Of a stretch of 64,000 nucleotides of DNA, positions 16,887 through 30,660 are shown piece by piece (position 1 is the stretch's first letter; every line of letters begins with the position of its first letter). The stretch comes from Scylla paramamosain. Taxonomy: Eukaryota > Arthropoda > Malacostraca > Decapoda > Portunidae. The stretch is taken from assembly GCF_035594125.1 (NCBI RefSeq), contig NC_087171.1, forward strand, positions 14,584,267-14,648,266, read 5' to 3'. Made by a program: the position numbers and the translations under genes. The notes beneath the pieces are model-generated. The model was not told where the DNA came from and ran no database searches. It saw only the letters and a program-made list of their open reading frames with translations.

Positions 16887-17724
16887 CCAGTCCATTCCAT
16901 GAGGGCCTTTGTGCGCCGAGAGCAAACAGTCACTTATTGAATAGCGAGGAGTAGCTCATTATGGAGGCCAACAGTCTTCCCTCATTAACTGGTAATAGGT
17001 GCACTGTATTGCTTCATTACGCGCCGAGTGGATGTCTTCGCTTTGTCTCGCCCACGGAGGGATCTAGCACGGGAAATCAACATTGAATTTGCGTCGCGGG
17101 AAGAAGTGTTGTTGTGTACCAACCTCGCGCTTCTAATACGGTTGTCGTGCAATGTGTTGTAGTGTTCGAGGACAATACTGTGTTCCTCGTGTGTTTTTTT
17201 TTTTTTTCTAGTGGAATACAAATTTTTAGTCAATTCACAAGATTGGAGAAAGTTACCGGGATAGAAGTCAGTGTTTATTTTCTCTTTAATTAGATTGTCA
17301 GGGGATGTTAAGATACGCTAGGAGTAAAAAAAAAAATAAAAAAAAAAGATTATTATTGTACAGTACAGACAGGATAAACAGAAAGCTTATTTTTTTTAGT
17401 GTCTAATAAAACGAAAGGGAATAACATAAAGCGAAATGTTGGCGGTGCGTCTCAGGTATGCTGTTTGAAGGACTGTGCTCACTTTGAACAGACCTGAGCT
17501 TGCCAGTGTGCCTGATTACTGAATATGCCTCCATCTTATATATAGGACGCTACGATATGTCTATGTTATTTATGAATTTATCTGTTATTTTTGTTTATTT
17601 ATTCATGCATTTACTTATTTTCATCTTACTTCATTTTATTTATTTATCTTTTTATTTATTCTGTCGTAAGGAAAGCTTAATTACGTAGATTTGGCTAAAT
17701 ATTACGTGCTCCGTACACTTTTCG
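16887..17724. other. Non-coding sequence with a TTTA-rich stretch
   Basis: Mixed sequence, with TTTATTTA-type words at 17566-17662 and short A- and T-runs near 17200, 17325 and 17390. No gene. Confidence 0.55.
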
Positions 17725-18465
<741 letters not shown>

Positions 18466-18717
18466 AAGATGAGGTGGGAAGACTGCGTTCTTACCTCCTG
18501 AAAATTGTTTTCGCACTCCATATTTTCTGGAAAAGCTCTTCAGTGTTTCACTCAATTACCTCCACTGACATTACGGTATTTTCTCTTTTAATTACGTTGT
18601 AACCTCATTTCTAGCCTCCGTGTGTGTGGGAGAGGTGTTGAATGTTATACTCAAAGCAGCATTTCTTTGTGACGCTGACAGAATAAACAGTGTTTTGTTT
18701 CCTTTTCTTGGCAGCGT

Positions 18718-18870
18718 GATTGATTGATTGATTAATTTGTTTTTATTGCGCCCCAATATCGTGGTCATATGACGCCGCTGCAGACGTTAAAAGCATCAAA
18801 GATGGCGGGTTAAATACTGATATTAGAAACTAAATTATGGTATGGTAGAAATAAAAAAAAAAAATGCGAT
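18718..18870 (-). mobile_element. Possible retroelement 3' end with (AATC)n tail
   Basis: Read on the minus strand, a short unique stretch ends in GGGGCGCAATAAAAAC, an AATTAATC word and then repeated AATC/TCAA (18718-18734). Several non-LTR retroelements end in short tandem tails of this form, and the GGGGCGCAATAAA-type word before an AATC tail resembles decapod retroelement ends as I remember them. No open frame survives, and the 5' limit is arbitrary at the A12 run near 18850. Confidence 0.35.
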
Positions 18871-19980
18871 GAACCAACGGAAACTTAAATGTCAAAGTGA
18901 GAGGGTTCGTATTTCAATGTATTAATATAGAGTGAAGTGGTATTGGCAGCATGAAGTAAGATAAGCCAGCAGGAGTGGTTTATTGAGTCTCATATTGCTG
19001 CCAGTACTTGTTGTTGCTGCCTGACTTTCCTTACCACATCACGGAACAGCTCTTATTGTAGTATACCTGTTATATAATGAACTTTGGATGATCGCCCACA
19101 TCGTCCCTGGTAAGCAGAACTCCTTAAGAGGATACCACTATTATTGGAGGAGCTGGAATGGTTGAGGACATTAATCTAATAACCTTCCAAGACTTACGGC
19201 AGGAACGAAGCCAGCAATAATATGATACCAATGGTCGTATTCACGGCGATGTGTCAGACTCGAAGCTATGCGTGGTAGATCCTTCTGTTTAAAAGGGTTT
19301 CTATTCGCTGGTTGTTAATCTGGCCCTTGTTAGGTGTTCTGAAGAATGTATGTAGGATAAGTTTCTGTCAACATGTAAAGGAAATCTACATCATCGTCTT
19401 CGGTCAGAACTTTGATATTACTGCTCGTATTTGAACACTATTGACAATGATTACTGAAATTTATGCGTCACTTTCTTAATGTATGACTGACTTGTACTCA
19501 ACTTAATCTGTACTGAGGGATGACTTCTGGTTATTCTGATGTAAACAGATGGTTGTGAGGGTTAAAACATATTTAAATTTTGTGGCGGTTGATCTTGAAG
19601 ACAGAACTTTGCCTCATTACCTGTTGCTGTGCCGTGGTAAACAAACAAGACCTGGTTCCCTTCTGCAGGTTGGGCGAGTTTTATTGTTTCCTCATTTTAA
19701 GAGATGCCTACGTGAGTTTGTTCACGAAATTCCTGCTGTCTCTGAGGAACTCTAAACATTATGTAATCTAGTTAAACGAGGCAGAATGTAGAGATTTATT
19801 ATAGTTCTAGGAATTCTTCTCAAACTTGCGGTGGTCGAGTGTTTCAGGGGCAGAGCAGCCGGCGCGTGATGGGAATGTCATTTAGTTTCTTTGCAGCCTT
19901 GATCTCGTCACGGTGAGGAAGACCGCTCTTTCTTTCATCCATGCGAAAATGTACAACGTGTAGTGTAATAACTGTAGAGG

Positions 19981-19983
<3 letters not shown>
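18871..19983. other. Unique non-coding sequence
   Basis: About 1.1 kb without tandem repeats. Short frames at 19549-19771 overlap in two phases and show no recognisable domain. Confidence 0.55.
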
Positions 19984-20043
<60 letters not shown>

Positions 20044-20050
20044 GCACACC
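19984..20050. repeat. (CA)n microsatellite
   Basis: About 28 AC units, ending in GCACGCACACC. Confidence 0.97.
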
Positions 20051-20182
20051 ACAGTCAAGTGATGCTCTCTCCCAGCACCTCATTTTCTACAATACCAGCT
20101 TTCCTCTCTCGCCGCAGCGCCTTGCCAAGTGCATTACGACAATTTATGCATTGGCTGCTCTCTGAATAACACACGGTAGCAC

Positions 20183-20245
20183 GAGGAGGAGGAGGAGGAG
20201 GAGGAGGAGGAGGAGGAGGAGGAAGAGTATGAGGAAGAGGAAGGT
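20183..20245. repeat. (GGA)n microsatellite
   Basis: About 13 GGA units, then decayed AGAGTATGAGGAAGAGG. Confidence 0.95.
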
Positions 20246-20557
20246 CTGCTACTTGGAGTCTCCTCTTGAAAAGCCGATACCCGTGTGGAGCGAGCGGAGT
20301 AGTATTGTGATAATGTCGTCTATTTTTTCCTTGTACACCTTTCTTCCTTTTCCTTTTTTTTTTTTTTGCATTTAGTATCTGTGTTTGTTTTAGGCGAATG
20401 TTATTTTATTTCTTTCCGGTTACTTTTATTTTTATTTTTTTAATTTTATTTTTAGATTATTTTTTTTTATTATTGCCTTAGAACTGAATGCGCATTTCTG
20501 GTATTTACATATGCAAATTAGTTCGCCTTTCCTTTTTTTTTGTGTGTGTACAGGAAG

Positions 20558-20559
<2 letters not shown>
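20246..20559. other. T-rich non-coding sequence
   Basis: T-runs at 20355-20369 and 20460-20468. A TATGCAAATTAG word (octamer-like) lies at 20511-20522; one such match is expected by chance at this scale. Confidence 0.5.
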
Positions 20560-20624
<65 letters not shown>

Positions 20625-20642
20625 CATTATTATTATTAATTA
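20560..20642. repeat. (ATT)n microsatellite
   Basis: About 25 ATT units with one ATC interruption near 20624. Poly-N translations are artefacts. Confidence 0.97.
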
Positions 20643-20683
20643 TTATATTATGACTAAATGTGTGTGAATGCATATTAGTAGAT

Positions 20684-20687
<4 letters not shown>

Positions 20688-20743
<56 letters not shown>
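20688..20743. repeat. (CA)n microsatellite, 56 bp
   Basis: Uninterrupted AC units, 35 bp before the purine block at 20778. Confidence 0.97.
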
Positions 20744-20748
<5 letters not shown>

Positions 20749-20777
20749 TGACGACGAAGGCACCAGGCGGTAAACAA

Positions 20778-20896
20778 AGGAGAGAGAGAGAGAGAGAGAG
20801 GAGGAGAGAGGAGAGGAGAGAAGAGAGAGAGAGAGGACAGAGAGGCAGAGACAGAGACAGAGACAGAGACAGAGAGACAGAGACAGGAGAGAGAGG

Positions 20897-20933
<37 letters not shown>

Positions 20934-21035
20934 GTGATATAGAAATAAAATGAAAAACAAGGGGAGAAATGGAAGAGAGGGAAGGGAGAGCAGGAGGGAG
21001 GGAGGAAGGGAGAGCAGGAGGGAGGGCAGGAAAAC
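20778..21035. repeat. Purine-rich block with (GA)n and (GAGACA)n
   Basis: (GA)n at 20779-20800, then GAGGAGAG words, then six to seven GAGACA hexamers at about 20845-20885, then (GA)n at 20903-20930. A GGGAGAGCAGGAGGGAGG unit is then repeated twice (about 20983-21024). Confidence 0.9.
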
Positions 21036-22645
21036 AACTAGGGATTACTTAGGGGAGTGACAGAGACGAGGGGGAAGTCTGCAGGTTATATTGGTGTCTA
21101 AGAGGCGAGAGTGCGAGATCAGCAGTTGGTGGATGGCGAGGGCGACGTGCGGTGACTGACGTATCCATTAGGTGATGTAACTCATGGGAAACTGTGGGAT
21201 ATTGCTGTGTGTCACTCATGGTTTCACTCTGAGGCAATGTCAAAGGAATATCCCTCACGACACGTCCACTTAATATGTACAAGCAAGAGGCAGATGTATG
21301 AACATTTTATGAGGCTGGGGATGAGTGGATAAATTAATGAAAAAAAAAAAAAGCTGTGCACTGATGCTTCTAAGGTTTTGAAATATATTTATGGTCAAAA
21401 GTGGAAGGATATCTTAAACCAGTAAAATCTGTTACATGATTAATTAGAAAATTTCTCATAAAATCCAATATTTTATACTTATATCTTCATTTACATAACG
21501 TTCTTCTATCTCACAATCTATTGCCATTGAATATCGCCTGTTAAGATTAAAGAATATGAGAAAAAAATATTAAATGGATTCTTTGCTTTGTGGCAAATTA
21601 ACACAAATCAACTAGAATCAATGAATCCTTTTAATTTCTATAACGTGAGCTAGGATGGAATGAAAGGCATTAGATGTTCATTTACGACTTACAGAGGATA
21701 AGTTGAGCACCGCTGTAGAGTATGGTGAGAGGCAAGGAAATAGTGGAGTGACGTGCAAACTCTCCGCCGCGTCCTTCTCTCTGTCACTGTTCCCCGGGGA
21801 CACTCACTGAGGATCCGAGTCCTCGTGGGACGGTGGTTGGCGGCCTCATTAACGAGATAGGCGTTAATAAATCTCTCTATATGTGTTTCCAAGTGTGTTG
21901 AAGCGCCTGACGACAGTTAAAAAAAAAATATTAATCTTAATTCAAATTTACCTCTGCACTGTGAAAGGCAGAGGCGGCTCGCAGAAGGAACCTCTGCAGC
22001 TTTTCATATATCAGAGGCCATGCATTGAATATCAGTTGCTGCAATCATGCCACAAGGGTTTGAAGACTCGCCAGTTCGTTCATATGACTTGTCAAAATCA
22101 AAACTGTCATGATTTCTACGATAAAGACAAAAATATGATCAACTTTTATTTCCTCATATTTTTTTCCTCTATTCTTTTTCTTTAATCAAACCTGACGGCA
22201 CCGTTACTGTTTTCTGTCATAAGGCGAATCTTTTCCTCACACACCTGCTAACAAGTCCGTGTGAAGAGGTGCTGGGCCTTTATGTCTCCCCCTCATCTCT
22301 TTAATTAATCACATCTGATATCAAACATTTCCCTAATGACGTTTTCTATGCTCTGTAGACTTCATCTTCGGAGTCATACAATACTGAAAGAGTTCTTATC
22401 GACCAAGAAAACTGTTTTCTCCATCACATTTTTTACTTTTTTTTTTCCGGTTTATCACTTGCCTTTTCTATTGCTGATAAAAGTTTGTCGCATTAAACTT
22501 ATTCCAGAAAATAAATGAATAAGTAATTAAACCAAAAGAAATAGCTTTTTATCCTTCAAAATTCCTTAATTGTTTCTTCTCCCCACAAATTTTCATTTTC
22601 TCCAGGGAACGACTCTTAAACAGGCAGCATTATAGGTGTTTTTCA
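21036..22645. other. Unique non-coding sequence
   Basis: About 1.6 kb, AT-rich between 21340 and 21680. No tandem structure, RNA gene or recognisable exon. Confidence 0.55.
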
Positions 22646-22697
22646 TGTGTGTGTGTGTTTTTGTGTGTGTGTGTGTGTGTGTGTGTTAGAGTAGCTG

Positions 22698-22790
<93 letters not shown>
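22646..22790. repeat. Compound (GT)n and (TC)n microsatellites
   Basis: GT units (22646-22686, broken by a short T-run) are separated by 14 unique bases from a perfect TC tract (22701-22790). Confidence 0.97.
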
Positions 22791-22793
<3 letters not shown>

Positions 22794-23148
22794 CTCGTGA
22801 ACTGTTCGTGTTTTTGAGTTGCTAATAAACATCCTGAGACAATAAAACAAAATACATGCAGCTATGACTTGTGGATGTGAAACGGGGAAAAAATGAATGA
22901 ATACAGTCACTGTTAATATTTTGGGTTCACATCTTGCAGAGTATTACCACTGCATTATCCATCACAACAAGCACACAGGCACGCCACTGGGGACTGTCTG
23001 TGCGTGGAAGAGAACAGAAGGATGGGTATGCAGTAGGATAAACTGATTGATTTGTTTACATTAATGATTCATAAACACCTGCCAAACTGTTGCTGTTGTT
23101 GTCCTGCACACGTCTGTTGTTGACAGGCACTTAGTTACTGGCAAATGT
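22791..23148. other. Unique non-coding sequence
   Basis: No repeats or gene signatures. Confidence 0.55.

Positions 23149-24082
<934 letters not shown>

Positions 24083-24129
<47 letters not shown>
24083..24129. repeat. (GT)n microsatellite
   Basis: Uninterrupted GT units, followed 20 bp later by a T14 run. Confidence 0.97.
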
Positions 24130-25142
<1,013 letters not shown>

Positions 25143-25205
25143 ACGAGAAGAGGAGGAAGAGGAGGAGGAGGAGGAGGAGGAGGAGGAGAAGAAGGAGGAG
25201 GAGGT
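25143..25205. repeat. (GGA)n microsatellite
   Basis: About 20 GGA/GAA units. Confidence 0.95.
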
Positions 25206-25587
25206 TGTGGATAGAATCGTAATAGTATGGGACGTGTAACAAAGTGGGGGAGGTTAGCAAAGGTGGGAGAAGCAGACACAGGGAGGTCAGCAAAAGGACT
25301 GGAGTATATCGGGAAAAGGACGAGTGACAAAACAAAGTGGGGGGGGAGCAGAGGCAGCATAGGGCTAAGAGTGGTTTCCTGGGATGGGTTGAGCGTGAGT
25401 GAGGCATTGGGAGAGCTTCGCCAGTGCCATCAAATCAAGGCCCAGGGAAAAGTTGGGTCTTGGGGCATTAGGCTGATCTGTTTATTATTCATTGCTTTCA
25501 TTGGTCCATTTCTCATTTGATAGAATCCGTCTGTCTGTCGGTCTGTCTAGTATATATCAATTAATTCACTGTTTTAGCTACCACCAG

Positions 25588-25589
<2 letters not shown>
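25206..25589. other. Purine-rich to mixed non-coding sequence
   Basis: GTGGGGGAGG- and AAAGTGGGGG-type words recur at 25240 and 25335 within a G-rich plus strand, then the sequence becomes mixed. A short CTGTCTGTCGGTCTGTC stretch lies at 25531-25547. Confidence 0.5.

Positions 25590-25654
<65 letters not shown>
25590..25654. repeat. (TC)n microsatellite, 65 bp
   Basis: Uninterrupted CT units. Confidence 0.97.
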
Positions 25655-25657
<3 letters not shown>

Positions 25658-26631
25658 TAGATATTTGTGTGCATATATCTGCCTCTTTGTATACTCGTGT
25701 CAGTCTCCGGTGGTCTATCAACCTGCTTATCACTTGACGTCAAGGCACCTCAATTACAGGTCCACAAGAGTACGATCTCACTCAGAAGACGGGTAACATT
25801 TTGCTCTCACCATTGCTGTGTTCAGCGTTTCTCTTCATTTAAAAATCCGATAATCCATCGACAGATAAACAGTTTACAATTTGGAGGACTCAAGAAGAAA
25901 CTGGTAAGTAGAAGTGAGTGCAGAATGTTACTCATCTTTTGTCCATGTTCACTCCGATTCACACAAAAGCAAACAACCCGGAGACACATGGAATAGATGC
26001 ATCACTGAACAAAGACCGTTCTTCCAGGGATAATTACTGACTGACAGCTTACTCTTAATCCAAAGCGCATAAGGGCTGTAATATCACTTGCTGGGGTGAC
26101 AAGACTTCATATTACGAGACCTCCTTTCCGAGAATCACTCTCGCCTTGACGTGTTGAGGAGCTGTTTACACTGACAATGCATCACAAGGCAGCTGTGATG
26201 TAGGGAACAGGATGAATAGTATTGAGTGGGAGTCTGGCCCGCATGTGTGTAGCTCGGTAACGTAATGGGAAGCAGCCTTCGTAACCTCTAGGAACTGTCT
26301 TGTTTTGTGTTAATTTAAATGTTACCAGTTATTTTTATTTATTTATTTATTCATTTTTGACGTGATTGATTATCGTCATTTTCTTTTCTTTTTTTTTTCC
26401 TTCTGAGTTTCACTGATAATTTCATATTCTGAGTCACTATGGGATTCTACAGAGGGAAATAAAAATACTGAAAGATTTGAACAATTCATTTAATCTTTTT
26501 ATCGTCAGAGTTCTTATTATTATAGTAATTACACCCAAAATTTCTCATTTTCATTAAGTTTGAGGATAGACACATAAGGGAAAGATTAAAGAAAAGTAAT
26601 TTTACCTAATATTTTTTTTGTGGTGCAGCGT
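25655..26631. other. Unique non-coding sequence
   Basis: About 1 kb without repeats beyond a TTTATTTATTTATTTATTC stretch at about 26335-26353. Confidence 0.55.
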
Positions 26632-26809
26632 TGTATGGAAGCAGTTTACTCGTCAGTCAGTCAGCTTAAGAGGAGATTAGACAAATTTATGGATGGGGAT
26701 GATAGGTGGAGATTGGTAGGTGTGTTTCATGCAGGAACTGCCACGTGTAGGCCTGATGGCTTCTTGCAGATTCTCTTATTTTTCTTATGTTTTTATGTTG
26801 TTCTTATGA
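26632..26809 (+). mobile_element. LINE 3' end, tail family copy A, with C-terminal coding remnant
   Basis: The plus strand encodes SQLKRRLDKFMDGDDRW followed by HAGTATCRPDGFLQ, then ends in TTATGTTGTTCTTATG. The LKRRLDKFMD segment corresponds to the extreme C-terminus of CR1/L2-type reverse-transcriptase ORFs, which often end in S-FK-LDK-W, and the repeated TTCTTATG is a LINE-type tail. The nucleotide core CCACGTGTAGGCCTGATGG recurs in three other places in the window. This copy keeps the most coding sequence. The open frame runs on beyond the element because its own stop is lost. I infer the CR1-like assignment from the C-terminal pattern only. Confidence 0.75.
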
Positions 26810-28419
26810 CTGAAAAGCTCAGAAGGGAAAGACACCAACGTTGTCACCTGCCTTTGGTCTCGAGGAGAAATCCACCGGCGTCATGGGGAGAGGTACGGAG
26901 ATGCATGAGGAAGCGTGGTGAGGCGGAAGCTTGGCAAAGGACACGTATGAATGGAAACTGTGCCGCGAAATAAAAGTGCGAGACAAGGAATGACAAAGAC
27001 GGAGGGAACTGGAGTTAAAAGTAGTACTGAATAGACGATCAACACCGAGTCCTTTCCCTTCCCTCACAGTAATGTATGTGGTAGGGGAAATGAAAGCAGG
27101 AGATGTACACTGGCGGATATTATTCCCAGATGGAGAGGTGACTCAGATAGTGTACCCGAACAACTCCGTAAAATGCTGTGAAAATAAAATGACAGAATTT
27201 CTGACACTGAATTTTAATATTTCCAGAAATGAAAGTAAATAACAATGTAAGACTGATGATACATGTTTACATTGAGAAAACGACCATATCTCAAGAAATG
27301 AATGGAAAAAGGTGTTCGAACCTTACAGGAAAGAATCATTAAAATATATAAGATGAGAAATAGCAAACCTTATATTTGTTTATATAATAAGGCTGAAACC
27401 AGAATGGCACAATTGACAGAACAACCTGTGAAAGACTTACTCAGTCACTTCAAACACGCGGGATGAGTAATGCATGGAACTGAACGAGTGGAAAGTGAAT
27501 CGAGAATCACTTTCAGCTTAGCTTTGTGCTTCACACGAATCTGAAACAGCAAATGAATAAAAAAGAAAGAAAAAAAAACAACACAATCCAAAAACTAACT
27601 CGACTGTGTGTGGACTCTTGATAAAATGGAATGATGCGCTGATGTCCGGCTTGACCCAGAAATGCTAATGAACTAAATTTGCACGGTTCATAAACTCATT
27701 ACACCTGCCTCGACGGGCACCGGTGAGGCTCTTCTGTCAGAACAAAGAGAAGAGAAACTTTACCTGCTGATGAGAAAATTACACTTTGTTTGAGCAACCG
27801 TAGGTGATTTCGTGGATGAAAAATATAACGAGACCATAAAAAAATATGAACTACCTCATTATGTATTTTGCTGTCAGCTGTCTTTCGAAACTATACTTCA
27901 CGCCTGTACCAGAACAATCAGAAGAAGAAGGTAAAACAATCAGAAGCTTACCTGCACCAAAACTCGTCATTAAGTTGAACGAGAAGTCAAAAACAGTCTT
28001 ACCTGCACTACTTACCTGCACAGCTTACCTGCACCAGAACATTCAGAAGCTTAAAACGTCAATTAATTGATAGCACGGAAAAAGACAACTTGAGATCCAC
28101 CGTAAACAAACACTCGAGACACCTAGTAAGATATCACAAATTTTTATAAAGAGATCAGGGAAAGGAAGGTTAAGTGCCGTGTTGTGGTCTTGTCTTGAGG
28201 ATAAAGAGGAACTGTCACCTTTGAAATTATGACCACATAAGAAAAAAATACGAAGAATTTTAACTTTAAAGAAGATGGATGATTTTGTAAAGAGTTATGA
28301 GATGTGAAAGATCCTGCACTGAATACTTGCATGAGATTAGAGAAGGTGGATGACTGCGAGTATGTAACATGGGTGACTATTGTAGGTGAACTGAATGGAG
28401 ATTAGTTGTGGAAGTGGAA
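26810..28419. other. Non-coding sequence with a short CTTACCTGCAC repeat
   Basis: No gene recognised. Around 27945-28055 the words CTTACCTGCAC and CAGAAC-ATTCAGAAG recur four times at irregular spacing (about 27948, 28000, 28013 and 28025), with an earlier CTGTACCAGAACAATCAGAAG at 27903. This is a small irregular tandem repeat. Confidence 0.55.
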
Positions 28420-28483
28420 GACGACGAGGAGGAGCAGGAGGAGGAGGAGGAGGAGGAGGAGGAATACAAAGGAATACAAAGGA
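28420..28483. repeat. (GGA)n microsatellite with adjoining 10-bp duplication
   Basis: GGA units to 28463 are followed by AATACAAAGG twice in tandem. Confidence 0.93.
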
Positions 28484-28841
28484 AAGCCAAACAGCAATAG
28501 AGCTTTTGATCCTTGCAAGGCTTTTTGGTAACTATTTCTAACTAGCTACAGGAAAGAGAGACAGGACAGCATAGCAGAAGGCTCCTCCCCACCCACCACT
28601 CCCTCCAGCTTGCACTGGCATGGAAATAGTTTGGAAAAGTACCATGCAGTGTAGAAAAACTGACATTGAATTTTCATAGGAAAGGCTGAAAGGAAGTTCT
28701 ACTGTTCACCCTACGGTGAACTCTATACGCCTATCTGAAAGTTAATACAATTTATAATAAAACTGGTGTCTATAAAATAAGAGTTTATTAGTGAATTTAG
28801 TAATTATTCGGACAAGAAGAGAGCTTGTTGGGGATTTGCTT
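28484..28841. other. Possible 3' untranslated region of the LINE fragment
   Basis: This AT-rich sequence lies just 3' of the minus-strand reverse-transcriptase fragment, at least to about 28700. No tandem tail could be recognised, so the element's 3' end is not defined. Confidence 0.35.
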
Positions 28842-29210
28842 TTAAATATCTATTTTATTTTTTAATGATTCAATAGAATTGCTGTTTACGATTTTTTCAT
28901 GAAGTTTATTCCATATATTTACTGTACGATTAAAGAAAAAATGTTTAACCTCGTGTGATTTAAAACGTTTGGGTACAATCTTGAATCCATTATCTCTTGA
29001 TAGGTTAGAATGGTCAATGGTAAAATATTTGTTTACATCAAGGTTACTATATCCTTTAAGAATTATGAACACTTCAATTAGGTTTCCTCTTATCCTGCGC
29101 TTTGTTAAACTAAATAGGTTTAGTTCTTCCAGTCGTTCTTCATACGGCTGATTACGCAATCTTGGAATCAGCTTTGTGACTCTACGCTGTATCTTTTCTA
29201 GTTTTCTAGG
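28842..29210 (-). mobile_element. CR1/L2-like LINE: C-terminal end of the reverse-transcriptase ORF
   Basis: The minus strand from about 29210 to the TAA at 28842-28844 encodes about 122 residues with no internal stop. In order they contain LEKIQRRVTKLIPRLR, PYEERLEELNLFSLTKRR and RGNLIEVFIILKG. Near the end they read NRTVNIWNKLHEKIVNSNSI and then a lysine-rich LKNKI segment. This is the usual region after the polymerase core in CR1/L2/Daphne-type non-LTR retrotransposons (family knowledge): LE-VQRRATK, then PYEERL--L-L-SL--RR, then WN-LP--VV with S-FK-LD at the terminus. The catalytic core (YADD) is absent because the element stops at a (GGA)n microsatellite at 29210. The fragment is 5'-truncated and cannot be autonomous. 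The intact frame suggests fairly recent insertion. Confidence 0.85.
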
Positions 29211-29306
29211 AGGAGGAGGAGGAGGAGGAGGAGGAGGAGGAAGCAGATGAAGGTTAAGAATATGTGAAAGAAGAAATGAAATGATGATGACGATGATGAT
29301 GTTAAC

Positions 29307-29374
<68 letters not shown>

Positions 29375-29446
29375 AAACAAAGAAAGGAAACAAGAGAACG
29401 CAGAAGAAAAAAAGATCGAGAATAGGAGAGTAAACAAGAAAAGGCA

Positions 29447-29482
<36 letters not shown>
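29211..29482. repeat. Cluster of trinucleotide repeats: (AGG)n, (GAT)n, (AAT)n and (AAC)n
   Basis: AGG (29211-29240), ATGATGATGACGATGATGATG (29279-29301), AAT (29306-29372, about 22 units) and AAC (29448-29482) follow each other over 270 bp and directly abut the broken edge of the LINE fragment. Confidence 0.95.
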
Positions 29483-29810
29483 CCATTACAGGGATGCGCA
29501 AAAGTAACAGAGGAGGAGGAGCATAAGACTGAAGAACGCATGCTGCGGTGATCTCCCCTTCAGATCACCTGCATGAGTGGTGCAAGTGGCAGGTATCGGG
29601 GGTTCCATCGATCAGAAGTCGGTCAGTGCAGTTTTGGAAGGCTTGGCACGACGGAGGCTGGCAACGCATTCTGCTCACGTGCTTCCTCATGAAGTGGAGA
29701 AACGTTTGATGCAGTGGAGGTGTACCCGAGTGGTCGATTCTTTCACGCTGCTAACTCCTGTGCTTATTTATTTCCATCAGGTGCAAATACTCGGCTTTGG
29801 TCTTTAATTT

Positions 29811-29811
<1 letters not shown>
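29483..29811. other. Unique non-coding sequence
   Basis: GC-balanced block with frames in two phases and no recognisable protein. Confidence 0.5.

Positions 29812-29888
<77 letters not shown>
29812..29888. repeat. (GA)n microsatellite, 77 bp
   Basis: Uninterrupted AG units. Confidence 0.97.
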
Positions 29889-29891
<3 letters not shown>

Positions 29892-29972
29892 TCATGTTAG
29901 TGGAAAACAGATGGACGCAAACACATAAATAACAGGTGCATAGACATTACTGATAGATAAAAAAAAAAAAAC

Positions 29973-29973
<1 letters not shown>

Positions 29974-30007
<34 letters not shown>

Positions 30008-30026
30008 GGCAGACAGGCAGACAAAC
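29974..30026. repeat. (ACAG)n tetranucleotide microsatellite
   Basis: About 12 ACAG units with two ACAGGC variants at the 3' end, preceded by an A12 run. Confidence 0.95.
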
Positions 30027-30416
30027 ACCAGTGCATGTTATTATTGTACACTTATTCAGCTGCGGATGTTTCAGATTTTTCTAAATAAGAACAAAAAAAA
30101 TATCCGGATTACATAAACTACACTAATTGAAAGAACGTTAATGAGTGAGCATTGTTACTGCAGAAAACATCTATTGCAACGTTTTCCTTTTTTTAACATG
30201 CAACGATGAATTACCCTGCATATTTATTTATTGCAAATCTGCCAATTAAAGTCCAATTACGCAGATTTCTCTCACTGCAAATGAAGGGATCAGCGATAAT
30301 AGATTATTGGGAGCCATTACACTCGAGTGGTGTGACTATTGCCCGCACCAACCCCGCGATATTGCCCACTCAGCGAGGAATTCTGGCCCGAACTTGCATC
30401 TTGGGACTTGAGGTGG

Positions 30417-30418
<2 letters not shown>
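30027..30418. other. Non-coding block with clustered homeodomain-like cores
   Basis: At 30205-30320 the sequence contains GAATTACC, TATTTATTTATTGC, CCAATTAAAG, CCAATTACG and AGATTATTGG, with two TGCAAAT words (30232 and 30277). This is suggestive of regulatory DNA, but composition alone is weak evidence. Confidence 0.3.

Positions 30419-30494
<76 letters not shown>
30419..30494. repeat. (GA)n microsatellite, 76 bp
   Basis: Uninterrupted AG units. Confidence 0.97.
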
Positions 30495-30499
<5 letters not shown>

Positions 30500-30555
30500 A
30501 CGTCTCCGAGTGAACAAGTGGTGATTAGAGAAAATGTATGTAAAAGATCAAGTTA

Positions 30556-30660
30556 ATTCATGAATGGTGAGGATGGACAGGTGAAGGTAGGTAGGTATTA
30601 TACAAGGACTGCCACGTGTAGGCCTTATGGATTATTGCAGCTCATCTTATGTTCATGTGT
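30556..30660 (+). mobile_element. LINE 3' end, tail family copy B
   Basis: AATTCATGAATGGTGAGGAT, then GGTAGGTAGGTATTATACA, GGACTGCCACGTGTAGGCC, TTATGGATTATTGCAG and finally CTTATGTTCATG parallel copy A at 26632-26809 word for word in the same orientation. The coding remnant is too diverged to translate, and the tail is only about two units long. Confidence 0.75.

Noticed and set aside
20511..20522. Isolated octamer word as a regulatory site
   Set aside because: About two matches to an eight-base word are expected by chance in 64 kb, and this one has no supporting cluster.
20779..20930. CRISPR-like array from regular GAGACA units
   Set aside because: The units are contiguous hexamers with no distinct spacers, in a eukaryotic context.
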